Positions 45,190 to 53,738 of a stretch of DNA of 64,000 bases are shown here, one piece after another. Each line of letters starts with the position of its first letter. Positions within the stretch are counted from its first letter, which is position 1. The DNA is taken from NCBI RefSeq assembly GCF_010725725.1, contig NZ_AP022599.1, positions 4,960,001 through 5,024,000 of the forward strand, written 5' to 3'. The position numbers and the translations under genes were made by a program. This DNA is from Mycolicibacterium pulveris (lineage in GTDB: Bacteria; Actinomycetota; Actinomycetes; Mycobacteriales; Mycobacteriaceae). The notes under the pieces are model-generated. The model was not told the origin of the DNA and did no database searches. It saw only the letters and a list, made by a program, of their open reading frames with translations.

Positions 45190-45999
45190 CTACTCCGCCG
45201 AACGTGCCCGAAACGCGGCCACCCGGTCACGGAACTCTCTGGTGGAGAACGACGTGTACTCGGCCGCCAATGCGTAGTCGAGGACACCCAGGGCGGCGCG
45301 GGACAGGTGCATGTTCATCGCGGTCTTGGTGGAGCACATCGCCTGCGCGGGCAACGCGGCCAGGCGCTCCCCCAATGCGAGGGCCTCTTCCAGTTCGGTG
45401 CCATCGGCCACGACCCGGGTAGCCAGGTTGAGTTCCTTGGCGATCGATGCGGTGATCTTGTCTCCGAGCAGCACGTACTCTTTGGCCTTCATCATGCCGA
45501 CGAGAAGTGGCAGCATGGCCGCGCCGCCGTCACCGGCCGTGAGCCCCACGGCCACATGGGGGTCGGCCAGGTAGCTGCTCTCCCCCATCACAAGCAGGTC
45601 CGACAACAGCGCCACCGAACAACCCAGTCCCACCGCCGACCCGTTGACCGCGGAGACCAAGGGCTTTCCGAAGTTGATGAGCTCGATAAACACGGTGCGC
45701 GCCTCGGCGATCTGGAACGCGCGGGCTTCCGGGTCTTCGATGAGCCGACCGAACATCACCATGTCACCGCCTGCTGAGAAGGCCCTGCCGGCACCGGTGG
45801 TGACGACCGCCCGCACATCGGAGTCAGCCATCAGCACGCGCCAGATACCCGCCAGCGCATGGTGTACCGACTCATCGACGGCATTCAACGCCTCCGGGCG
45901 ATTGATGGTGACCACATGGACCGCACCGATCTTTTCGACCAGCAGCGCAGGTGCGAACTCCTCATAGCCCGTCAATGTCACAGCTTCCGAAGTCGTCAT
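45190..45999 (-). CDS. Enoyl-CoA hydratase/isomerase (crotonase) family protein
   Basis: The 269-residue crotonase-fold protein has the oxyanion-hole segments GRAFSAGGDMVMFG (near residue 70) and GSAVGLGCSVALLSDLLV (near 115). It should hydrate an enoyl-CoA or act as an isomerase or ring-opening hydrolase. ATG 45999 has a GAAGGG ribosome binding site, and the open upstream extension is not used. It lies 10 bases after the thiolase gene on the same strand. Confidence 0.88.
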   Translation of the reverse strand: MTTSEAVTLTGYEEFAPALLVEKIGAVHVVTINRPEALNAVDESVHHALAGIWRVLMADSDVRAVVTTGAGRAFSAGGDMVMFGRLIEDPEARAFQIAEARTVFIELINFGKPLVSAVNGSAVGLGCSVALLSDLLVMGESSYLADPHVAVGLTAGDGGAAMLPLLVGMMKAKEYVLLGDKITASIAKELNLATRVVADGTELEEALALGERLAALPAQAMCSTKTAMNMHLSRAALGVLDYALAAEYTSFSTREFRDRVAAFRARSAE

Positions 46000-46009
46000 G
46001 AGATTCCCT

Positions 46010-47170
46010 TCAGCCCTTCGTGTTCGACAGGATCGTGACCGCAGAGACGGCGGTCGGTCCCCCGATGTTGTGAGCCAGCGCCCATCGCGCCCCGTCGACT
46101 TGGTTCTCGGCCTCCCCACGCAGCTGGTTGAACAGCTCGTAGCACTGCGCGACGCCGGTGGCGCCGGGCGGGTGGCCTTTCGCCTTCAACCCACCGCTCG
46201 GATTGACCGGTATCGAACCGCCGACGTAAGTATCGCCCGCCTCGATCAATTTGTGAGCTTCAAACCGGTTGGCGAAGCCCAGATCCTCGTAGCTGATCAG
46301 TTCCACTCCCGTGAAGCAGTCGTGCACCTCGGCCACGTGAATGTCGCGCGGCATGATCCCTGCCATCGACATCGCCGCCCTGGCTGCCCGCACTGTCGGC
46401 GGGAAGGTCGTCATGTCGTTCTTGTGCTGGTGCATCACGCGGTCCATGCCGAGCCCGACTCCCCGTATCCACACCGGGCGATCGGTGTAGTTGTCCACGA
46501 CGTCTTCGCCAGCCAGGATGACGGCTGCCGCCCCGTCGCTCTGAGGTGTGCAGTCGTAGAGCCCGAACGGGTCCACCACCGTCGGTGCCGCCAGGGCCTT
46601 CTCCACCGTGATCTCGTAGCGCAGTTGAGCTTTCGGGTTGGTGAGCGCATGGAAGTGGTTCTTGACCGCCACCATGGCCATGTGCTCTCTCGTGGCAGGT
46701 GACTCATGTAGATAGCGGGCCACGTGCAAGGCGAAGTTGGCCGGCGCCACCAGGCCTAGCGGGTAATCCCAGGCATTGTCGCGGGTGAGTGCGGCCCATT
46801 CCCAGAATGTCTTGTTCGTCGCCGTTTCTCGTACCTTGTCGGCGCCGAGGACCAGCACGACGTCATACAGCCCGCTGGCTATGGCCAAGGTGCCATTGCG
46901 GATCGCGTCGTTTCCGGTGGCGCAGGCGTTCTCGACGCGTGTCACAGGGATACCGGTGAGGTCGAGGGTATCGGCCAAAATACCCGCCGGATAGCCGTCG
47001 GTGGTCATCAGTTCGCCGAACCAGGCGGCCTCGATCGATACCTTGTCGATGCCCTTGTCCACGTGCGCCACCGCGTCGGCGTATGCCATGGGTAGCAGGT
47101 CTTTGATGCCGAGCTCGAAATGCTCGTCGAACGGCGTCATGCCAGCACCGACGATCGCGACGTTTCTCAT
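46010..47170 (-). CDS. Thiolase family acyltransferase (SCPx-type)
   Basis: The 386-residue thiolase keeps the nucleophile in ENACATGNDAI (near residue 80) and a His in KGHPPGATG. In the usual second-Cys position it has HNIGG, a variant seen in SCP2-type and steroid-pathway thiolases. It may cleave a 3-ketoacyl-CoA or act as a lipid-transfer aldolase. ATG 47170 overlaps the stop of the upstream thiolase/DUF35 fusion gene by 4 bases, suggesting the two proteins form a complex. Confidence 0.87.
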   Translation of the reverse strand: MRNVAIVGAGMTPFDEHFELGIKDLLPMAYADAVAHVDKGIDKVSIEAAWFGELMTTDGYPAGILADTLDLTGIPVTRVENACATGNDAIRNGTLAIASGLYDVVLVLGADKVRETATNKTFWEWAALTRDNAWDYPLGLVAPANFALHVARYLHESPATREHMAMVAVKNHFHALTNPKAQLRYEITVEKALAAPTVVDPFGLYDCTPQSDGAAAVILAGEDVVDNYTDRPVWIRGVGLGMDRVMHQHKNDMTTFPPTVRAARAAMSMAGIMPRDIHVAEVHDCFTGVELISYEDLGFANRFEAHKLIEAGDTYVGGSIPVNPSGGLKAKGHPPGATGVAQCYELFNQLRGEAENQVDGARWALAHNIGGPTAVSAVTILSNTKG

Positions 47171-48390
47171 GCCTGCACTCCTTGTAGCGTGCGCCCGGGC
47201 CAGAACGCGTATCCGTAGTCGGGTATCCCGCAACGGTCGGCGATCTTGCGCAGCACCACCGAGCCGGCCTGCCCGATGGTGGCCTCACCTGGCGACACCC
47301 CGGTGAGCTTGAGTAGCACCCGCACCGGGCTGTCGTCGAGTTGGATGACGGCGATCGAATACGGGCTCGGAAGGTCGGGTACCGGAATTCGGATCGTCGT
47401 GTGGGTGTAGATCGTGCCGGTCCGCGGCAACGGCGTGAGCCGGTAATCGGTGGCCAGTTGCCCCGCGTCGCCGACGCGCGTACGTGGCGGAAACTGCGGC
47501 ATCGCATCGACTCCCGGAATTTCTTCGAATATCGCTGCCTCCCAACGCAGCTTCGGCTCGAACGCACGGGCGTAGGCGGCCAGCGAGATCGGAATCCCGT
47601 CGCCCTCGTCGATGCGAACCGCCGGTAGTTCGCGTGCGGGAGCCTCATCGCGAGCCACCCGCGGCGGCGTGTCGCCCGCCGTCAGTACCGCCGCGCCCAC
47701 CGTGGACTGCTCGACCGCGATCACCAGCCCCGAGGTGCGGGCGTCGATTGCGTCGGCGATCAATCGGATCACGCCTGACGCCGACGTCGTCGGGTCCTCG
47801 ATCGCGCCCGTGGTTTCAAGACGTCCGTCGAGCTGAGCGGCGCTGGTTCCGGCGACCGCGGCAACGGACAGCCGGCCGTCCGGAAACAGGCCCGCCAACG
47901 TGGAGCGCACACCGATCTCGCGTTGCAGCCGAGGGTCGAGATACTCGTAGCGCGAGCCGTCGTCACGCCGGGCGACGAGGGGGAGACTTCGGGTCCGCCG
48001 CCCGGCCTCGGTCAACTCCGCTCCCTCCCCCGGCGCGCCGGTGAGCACCGCGGCGGCGCCGGGCGTGGTCGCCGAGTCAGCCGCGATCACCAGCGTGTGC
48101 GGAGCCGCCGCCAAAATCTGATCCAGCGCCGCGGGACCGCCGCCGAGGACTTCGCTCACCGGGCAGCCTGCGCCGAGCGACAACCCGGCCAACAACACCG
48201 CCCCGTTTCCGCCCTCGAGCAGCGGGAAGTTTCGTGACACCATCACCACCCGCCGCGCGGTGGCGTCCGGATCGGCGGCGCGGCCCGCGGCAACCGCCAT
48301 GGTCAGCCCATCCTCGTCGAGTCCTGCGGCGCGCCGTCCGGCGTGCTGCCATGGCGGCAGGTATGTCCCTATCGAGCGAATCCAGGTCAT
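47167..48390 (-). CDS. Thiolase/HMG-CoA synthase-like and DUF35 OB-fold fusion protein
   Basis: The 407-residue protein has an N-terminal half reminiscent of the HMG-CoA synthase or thiolase fold (MTWIRSIGTYLPPWQHAGRR and a diverged core rich in Ala and Gly). The C-terminal half resembles a DUF35 OB-fold (GTIYTHTTIRIPVPDLPSPYSIAVIQ). The Cys residues of the DUF35 zinc ribbon and the thiolase nucleophile are not seen, so the fusion may be structural. ATG 48390 has GAGG upstream; the TTG just before it is an alternative. The thiolase gene follows with a 4-base overlap. Confidence 0.65.
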   Translation of the reverse strand: MTWIRSIGTYLPPWQHAGRRAAGLDEDGLTMAVAAGRAADPDATARRVVMVSRNFPLLEGGNGAVLLAGLSLGAGCPVSEVLGGGPAALDQILAAAPHTLVIAADSATTPGAAAVLTGAPGEGAELTEAGRRTRSLPLVARRDDGSRYEYLDPRLQREIGVRSTLAGLFPDGRLSVAAVAGTSAAQLDGRLETTGAIEDPTTSASGVIRLIADAIDARTSGLVIAVEQSTVGAAVLTAGDTPPRVARDEAPARELPAVRIDEGDGIPISLAAYARAFEPKLRWEAAIFEEIPGVDAMPQFPPRTRVGDAGQLATDYRLTPLPRTGTIYTHTTIRIPVPDLPSPYSIAVIQLDDSPVRVLLKLTGVSPGEATIGQAGSVVLRKIADRCGIPDYGYAFWPGRTLQGVQA

Positions 48391-48432
48391 CAATCCTCGC
48401 TACGGTGGGCCGCTGTTCGCGACCAATGACTA

Positions 48433-48457
48433 AATGAGATATATAGTTATATCATTT
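48433..48457. promoter_or_regulatory. Candidate GntR operator in divergent promoter
   Basis: GATATATAGTTATATC is an inverted repeat with arms GATATA/TATATC and centre TAGT, in the 102-base gap between the divergent genes at 48390 and 48493. It is the most symmetric of the AGYTA-centred sites. Confidence 0.55.
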
Positions 48458-48492
48458 GTTGGATCGTGGGCACCACGGAACGGGAGGCGCCA

Positions 48493-49356
48493 GTGGGCAA
48501 CGATGAAACTCGCACACTGGAGGGACGAGTGGCGCTGGTGACCGGGGCCAGCCGGGGGATCGGACGGGAGATCGCGGTGCGTGCGGGCCGCGACGGCGCC
48601 AAGGTCGCCCTGCTGGCCAGGACGGATATGCCCGATCCCAGGATTTCCGGCACGTTGTGGGAGGCGGCGGATGCGGTACGCGCCGCAGGCGGCCAGCCAT
48701 TCGTCGTGACCTGTGATCTCCGCGACGGCGCTCATGTCACGGCCGCGGTCTCGAAGACGGCCGAGCGGTTTGGCGGGATCGACATCGTCGTGAACAACGC
48801 CGGCGCCCTGGACCTGCGCCCCACGGCCGAGCTCTCACCCACGGGTTTCCAGCGGCTGATCGGGGTCAACGTCGCAGGCGTATTCGCCGTCACCCAAGCG
48901 GCTTTGGGCTATCTGCGTCAATCGGATAATCCGCACGTACTCAACATCTCGCCGCCCCTGCAGCTTGACCCGTCGTGGCTGACACCGCACGTCGGCCATA
49001 CCGTCAGCAAGTACGCGGAAAGCCTGCTGACCATGGGATGGGCCGCGGAACTCGCCGCCGACGGCATCGCTGTGAACTCACTGTGGCCGGCGACGACCAT
49101 CGCGAGCACCGGCATGCTGACGGTGATGGGCGAGGATGTCGTGAACGCGCAGGCCCGGACACCCGAAATCATGGCCGATGCCGTACACGCACTCGTGACC
49201 CGCCCGGCTACCGAGTGCACAGGCGGGTTCTACACCGACGAGCAAGTGCTGCGGGAAGAAGGTGTGTCGGACCTGTCGGGCTACCGGTTGGCCGCCCGGG
49301 AGGAGGACCTCACCCCCAACTTCTACCTGACGCCCACCGCGCCGCGATCGACCTAG
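48493..49356 (+). CDS. SDR family protein, HSDL2-like, with catalytic Tyr replaced by His
   Basis: The 287-residue SDR has the NAD(P) motif TGASRGIGRE (residues 17-26) and NNAG at 101-104. The HSDL2-type segment NISPPLQLDPSW is followed by HVGHTVSKYAESLLTMG. Where this family normally has Tyr-x3-Lys, the sequence reads H169-T-V-S-K173. It may therefore be a binding protein or use His as the acid. GTG 48493 is chosen because GGAGG lies about 7 bases upstream; a GTG at 48466 is in the same frame. Confidence 0.82.
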   Translation: MGNDETRTLEGRVALVTGASRGIGREIAVRAGRDGAKVALLARTDMPDPRISGTLWEAADAVRAAGGQPFVVTCDLRDGAHVTAAVSKTAERFGGIDIVVNNAGALDLRPTAELSPTGFQRLIGVNVAGVFAVTQAALGYLRQSDNPHVLNISPPLQLDPSWLTPHVGHTVSKYAESLLTMGWAAELAADGIAVNSLWPATTIASTGMLTVMGEDVVNAQARTPEIMADAVHALVTRPATECTGGFYTDEQVLREEGVSDLSGYRLAAREEDLTPNFYLTPTAPRST

Positions 49357-49369
49357 GAATGTCAAGCCG

Positions 49370-50518
49370 GTGAACCACTTTCAAGAACTGTCGGCCAATG
49401 AACCCGAGCTGGCAGAGCTACGTGCCGACATTCGCGACTTCCTCTCCACCGATCGCGATAAGTACGGCTGGCGGCCCACCGTCGACTCCTGGCTGTCCTG
49501 CTGGGACGAGGAGTTCAGCAGGCGGCTCGGCGACGCCGGCTTCATCGGCCTGACGATTCCTCGCGCCTACGGCGGACAAGGACGCAGCCACCTACACCGC
49601 TACGTGGTGACCGAGGAACTGCTCGCGCATGGCGCGCCGGTCGCCGCTCACTGGACGGCTGATCGTCAACTCGCGCCCAGCCTGTTGGCCTATGGCAGCG
49701 ACGAGCAACGCCGTCGCCTGCTCCCCCAAATCGCCACCGGCAGATTGTATTCGGCGATTGGGATGAGCGAAGACGGCGCCGGATCGGACTTGGCCGCGGT
49801 GCAGACGAAAGCGATCCGGGCCGACGGAGGTTGGCTCCTCAACGGCACCAAGATGTGGACCAGCGGAGCCCATCTGGCTCACCAACTGGTGGTGCTCGCC
49901 CGCAGCAGCCCACTCGACACGCGCCATCGCCACGCCGGCCTCAGCCAGTTCTTGGTACCACGTGAAGCGGCGGGGGTCACCATCCGGCCGGTCGCATTGT
50001 TGTCGGGTGAGCCTCATTTCAACGAGGTGTCCCTCGACAACGTCTTCGTGCCGGACCGTGACGTTCTCGGCGGGATCGGTGACGGCTGGCGACAGGTGAC
50101 TGAGGAGCTGGCGTTCGAACGCAGCGGCCCCGAGCGCATCTTGAGTACCGCTCCGCTCGTCATCGCCGCGGTCGCAGCCCTACGCGCCGAAACCAATCCT
50201 GCGGATCATCTTACATCTCAGCTGGGATACTTGCTGGCACAGCTGATTTCGATTCGCCTGCTCTCGGTGGCGGTCGCGCGCACCCTGGCGGAAGGAGAAC
50301 CGGCCGTCAACCAGGCCGCCCTGGTCAAGGATCTCGGCACCAGGTTCGAGCAGGACTCGGTCGGCCTTGTCGCAGACCTGCTCGACGAACGCGCATTGGA
50401 CCCGGACCTTTCCGCCCTGCTCACCGGGGCCTCCCTGCACAAGGCGCTTTTCACGTTGCGAGGTGGCACCAACGAGGTGCTCCGCGGCATCGTGGCCCGC
50501 GGGATGGGACTGCGATGA
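49370..50518 (+). CDS. Acyl-CoA dehydrogenase (pair 3, full motifs)
   Basis: The 382-residue enzyme has AIGMSEDGAGSDLAAVQTKA, NGTKMWTSGAH and the C-terminal FTLRGGTNEVLRGIVARGMGL. It dehydrogenates an acyl-CoA. Its stop overlaps the start of the partner gene (ATGA), giving the third pair. The start is a GTG 13 bases after the SDR stop, with a weak AGGA upstream. Confidence 0.87.
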   Translation: MNHFQELSANEPELAELRADIRDFLSTDRDKYGWRPTVDSWLSCWDEEFSRRLGDAGFIGLTIPRAYGGQGRSHLHRYVVTEELLAHGAPVAAHWTADRQLAPSLLAYGSDEQRRRLLPQIATGRLYSAIGMSEDGAGSDLAAVQTKAIRADGGWLLNGTKMWTSGAHLAHQLVVLARSSPLDTRHRHAGLSQFLVPREAAGVTIRPVALLSGEPHFNEVSLDNVFVPDRDVLGGIGDGWRQVTEELAFERSGPERILSTAPLVIAAVAALRAETNPADHLTSQLGYLLAQLISIRLLSVAVARTLAEGEPAVNQAALVKDLGTRFEQDSVGLVADLLDERALDPDLSALLTGASLHKALFTLRGGTNEVLRGIVARGMGLR

Positions 50519-51612
50519 ACCCGAATACCGTATTGGCGGGCGGCGTGCTCCATCACTCGCCCGCGGACGATCATTCCGAGCTTCGGCGGCTGGCGTTGGA
50601 ACTGGGAAAGCGGAGCGCGGATCGGCGGCTCGGCCGGCCAAGCAGGCACCAGAGATTTGACGAGCACCTGTGGCAAAACCTCGAAGACACCGGCCTGACA
50701 AGACTGACCAGTGCCGGGGAGCCCGACGCGGGCCCCGCTGAGCTGGCCGTGGTGTTACACGCTCTGGCATACCACGCCTGTGCCGTACCGATTGCCGAGA
50801 CCGCCCTGCTGTCCTGCTGGCTGGGCGATCGGGCCGGTGTTGCGATGGCCGAATCCGGGCCGTTCACCGTCGCTTTGGCCGATGCTCAGCGTTGCGGCAA
50901 GCGTGTCCGTGGCACGGCCGTCGACGTCCCGTGGGCGCGAACGGCAGACCAGGTGGTTCTGGTGGCCCGCACACCCGAGGGCCCGAACATCGGTGTCGCG
51001 GAACCGGATGAGGTTGAGGTGACCGAACGGCAGAATCTGGCCGGCGAACCACGCGACCTCATCGGGTTCGACCTACCCGTTGACCGTTTTCGCCGCGTGG
51101 ACACCTCGCTGGTCACTGAGCTGCTGAGGCGTGGTGCGTGGGCACGGTGCGTGCAGAGCGTCGGAGCACTGGACGCGGCAGCGGAGTTGACGCTCGACCA
51201 CACCCGTGAGCGTATTCAGTTCGGCCGGTCACTCAGTGCTTTCCAAGCGGTCCAGCAGTCGCTGGCGCAGATGGCCGGCGAGGTCGAGCGGGCGCGCGCG
51301 AGCGTCGCCCTGGCGGTGGCGGCCGCGGCCGACTACGGCTTCGGCGCCGCGCAGACCGACTATGCCGTCACCGTCGCCAAGGTGGTACTCGGGCGCGTCG
51401 TCAGGTCGGCGACCGCGCTCGCCCACCAACTGCACGGTGCGGTCGGGACGACGCTCGAGCACCGGCTCTGGCTCGTCACCATGCGCGCCCAGAGTTGGAT
51501 CGCGGAATTCGGAAGCCCCGGCCGCCATGCCCGTCGCCTCGGGCGCATGGTGCTGGCGGCGGACAACCCATGGGACTTCATGGTGGGTGCTTCGATCGGG
51601 CCGACACCGTGA
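50515..51612 (+). CDS. Acyl-CoA dehydrogenase family partner subunit (pair 3)
   Basis: The 365-residue protein has a clear C-terminal helix motif TRERIQFGRSLSAFQAVQQSLAQM and LHGAVGTTLEHRLW. The first two domains are diverged and the GSD motif is missing. This matches the partner subunits of pairs 1 and 2. It ends 29 bases before the LLM oxidoreductase gene. Confidence 0.82.
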   Translation: MNPNTVLAGGVLHHSPADDHSELRRLALELGKRSADRRLGRPSRHQRFDEHLWQNLEDTGLTRLTSAGEPDAGPAELAVVLHALAYHACAVPIAETALLSCWLGDRAGVAMAESGPFTVALADAQRCGKRVRGTAVDVPWARTADQVVLVARTPEGPNIGVAEPDEVEVTERQNLAGEPRDLIGFDLPVDRFRRVDTSLVTELLRRGAWARCVQSVGALDAAAELTLDHTRERIQFGRSLSAFQAVQQSLAQMAGEVERARASVALAVAAAADYGFGAAQTDYAVTVAKVVLGRVVRSATALAHQLHGAVGTTLEHRLWLVTMRAQSWIAEFGSPGRHARRLGRMVLAADNPWDFMVGASIGPTP

Positions 51613-51641
51613 ACAGCATTCACCGACGATCGGGAGGCAGG

Positions 51642-52847
51642 ATGAAGCCGAGCAAGCTGACCTATCTCAGCAACATGTGGACACCGGGCGGCGACGCGGC
51701 CGGAGAATGCATCCGGCAGGCGCAGACCATCGAGGAACTGGGCTACGTCAACCTCAACTGGACCGACCAGACACAGACCTGGCAGTTCCGCGCCGGGTGG
51801 CGTCCAGACCTCATCCCCTACGCGGCCGTGATGCCGGACCACGACGCGTGGTTCGACACGTTGACGCTCGGCGCTGCCGTGCTCGCGCGCACGGAGCGAA
51901 TCATGTTGAGCACCATCATCGATTCGTACCGCCGTCCGGCGAGCGTGCTCGCCCAGGCGCTCAACAGCCTGGACCAGATCGGGCATGGACGGTTTCTGGT
52001 GGCCATCGGAACCGGCGAGGACAAACAGTTCGAGCCCTACGGCATGTCTCGCCTCGAGCCCCGAAACACCCGGCTGGAGGACTTCATCCAGACCACGCGG
52101 GCACTCATGCTCTCCGACAAGCCGGTGACGCGAGACAGTCAATACAATCCGTTGCGCGACGCCCTCGTCGGTCTGCCGACCTACCATCCCGACCGCACGC
52201 TGCCGATCATCATCGTCGGCGGCGGTCCGCGGGTGATGAAGATCATCGGCCGTTCGGCCGACGGATGGGGCACATATCTTCCGGGTTCCATGGCGGACGA
52301 GTTGGAGCCGTTCGAGGAAAGCATCGCGCGCATGCGTGCATCGGCGGTGGAGCACGACCGCGATCCCGAGGCGCTGCTGTTGCCGGTGGGTGCCGAAGTG
52401 GTGATGTTGTGCGAGGACGCCGATCAGGTGCAGCGCTGCTATGACAGCGTGTACACCCGGATGTCGGTGATGAACTTGACGCCCACCGGGGCCGACTGGA
52501 AACGCTGGGGCGGTCGGCATCCGATCGGCGACGACTGGGCTTTGAGCGTCACGCACCGCTCGACGAAGTTCACCTTGGACGAGGTTCAGGACTATTGCGC
52601 CAAAGTGCGTCCCGAGGACATCGACCACATGATCTACATCGGCACGCCGGAGGAGGTGGCGGCCAAGTCGATCAAGTGGTATGGAGCGATGGGCGTGCAA
52701 GAACTCCCACAGATCCTGCACTGGGACAAGGCCACGTTCGTCTGTCCCGAGCTCGCCGAGATCGGCCCGAGCGGAAAGCCCCGCTGGCACGATCTACACC
52801 TTCGATACCTGGAGCGACTTCGCGAACTGCTGGCTTTGCGCACCTGA
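51642..52847 (+). CDS. LLM-class (F420-dependent type) oxidoreductase
   Basis: The 401-residue protein has the luciferase-like TIM-barrel motifs: IEELGYVNLNWTDQ near the N-terminus, SLDQIGHGRFLVAIGTGEDK and PIIIVGGGPRVMKIIGRSADGWGTYLPG. Mycobacterial members mostly use coenzyme F420 rather than FMN. Substrate and direction are unknown. ATG 51642 has a strong GGGAGG ribosome binding site. It closes the operon that begins at 48493. Confidence 0.85.
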   Translation: MKPSKLTYLSNMWTPGGDAAGECIRQAQTIEELGYVNLNWTDQTQTWQFRAGWRPDLIPYAAVMPDHDAWFDTLTLGAAVLARTERIMLSTIIDSYRRPASVLAQALNSLDQIGHGRFLVAIGTGEDKQFEPYGMSRLEPRNTRLEDFIQTTRALMLSDKPVTRDSQYNPLRDALVGLPTYHPDRTLPIIIVGGGPRVMKIIGRSADGWGTYLPGSMADELEPFEESIARMRASAVEHDRDPEALLLPVGAEVVMLCEDADQVQRCYDSVYTRMSVMNLTPTGADWKRWGGRHPIGDDWALSVTHRSTKFTLDEVQDYCAKVRPEDIDHMIYIGTPEEVAAKSIKWYGAMGVQELPQILHWDKATFVCPELAEIGPSGKPRWHDLHLRYLERLRELLALRT

Positions 52848-52901
52848 CCGGGTATGGCTTGATCGCTGCCCCTTGGTTATTGACCTGACGATCGTGCCAC
52901 C

Positions 52902-52931
52902 ATAAAATGTAATCGCTTGATTACATTTTAT
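52902..52931. promoter_or_regulatory. Perfect 13-base palindrome upstream of membrane protein gene
   Basis: The arms ATAAAATGTAATC and GATTACATTTTAT are exact reverse complements around a GCTT centre. The palindrome lies 29 bases before the ATG at 52960. AT-rich composition and symmetry suggest a TetR-type operator, most simply for the TetR gene 0.8 kb downstream. It is unlike the AGYTA-centred sites. Confidence 0.65.
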
Positions 52932-52959
52932 CCCGGTGAGGCGAAGTACGGAGTACCGC

Positions 52960-53730
52960 ATGGACCAGACAACGATGACGCGAGCCGAACTCGACAGTGT
53001 GCGCGCCCGCCAACTCCTGACCGCGTGGTCGGGCCCAGTTCTGGTCGTGCTGTTCTTCCTCGGGCTGGTCGCCTTCATGGACTTCGTTCCGCCGCCGTCG
53101 CCGACAAACAGCGGTCAGGCCATTGCCGCGATCTATCAGGACAACCTCCTCAGCATGCGGATCGGCATTGTGATCTGCAGCTTCTCGGTTGCCCTGCTCG
53201 CTCCGTGGGGGGCTTCGATCGCCGTGCGGACCCGGCGCACGGAATCGCGGTTTCCGTCCTTCACCTACACCCAGCTCGGCTGTATCGGCACCGGCTTGAT
53301 GGTCGCGGTGTTGTGCTTCTTGATCTGGGCGGTCGCCGCGTTCCGGCCGGATGACCTGGCTCCCGAATCAACCCGGATGCTTCACGACATCGGTTGGTAT
53401 CTCTTCCTTTTCGATGTCTCGCCATTCATGGTCTGGATGCTTGCCATCGGCTTTGCCGTCTTGATGAACCGCAGCGGCGAGCGGCTGTTCCCCCGGTGGG
53501 CCGGATACTTCTGCATCTGGATCGCACTATGCGAGTCACCGGCAGTGCTGATCCTGTTCTTCAAGACCGGACCGTTCGCCTACAACGGGGTCGTCGGATT
53601 CTGGCTTCCGACAGTGGCTTTCTTCGCCTGGGTGCTGGTGATGACGTGGCTGGTGATCACCGAGGTCAACAAGGATCATGCCGAGGCGGTGGCCAGGTTG
53701 GAGACCCGGCCGCCAGAGCTGGTCCACTGA
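52960..53730 (+). CDS. Polytopic membrane protein of unknown function
   Basis: The 256-residue protein has about six predicted membrane helices, beginning with GPVLVVLFFLGLVAFMDFV (about 28-46). A PPPSPTNSG loop follows it, and the last helix is FLPTVAFFAWVLVMTWLVI-like near residue 225. No catalytic motif was recognised. ATG 52960 has GGAG 6 bases upstream. It is flanked by a strong palindrome and the convergent TetR gene, so it may be a TetR-controlled transporter or a sensor for the pathway. The function is not known. Confidence 0.75.
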   Translation: MDQTTMTRAELDSVRARQLLTAWSGPVLVVLFFLGLVAFMDFVPPPSPTNSGQAIAAIYQDNLLSMRIGIVICSFSVALLAPWGASIAVRTRRTESRFPSFTYTQLGCIGTGLMVAVLCFLIWAVAAFRPDDLAPESTRMLHDIGWYLFLFDVSPFMVWMLAIGFAVLMNRSGERLFPRWAGYFCIWIALCESPAVLILFFKTGPFAYNGVVGFWLPTVAFFAWVLVMTWLVITEVNKDHAEAVARLETRPPELVH

Positions 53731-53738
53731 CCAGATTC

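Noticed and set aside
13121..53730. KstR or KstR2 operators (TnnAACnnGTTnnA or AnCAAGnnCTTGnT types)
   Set aside because: None was recognised in the island promoters; the palindromes present have different cores (AGYTA, or TGTAATC/GATTACA).
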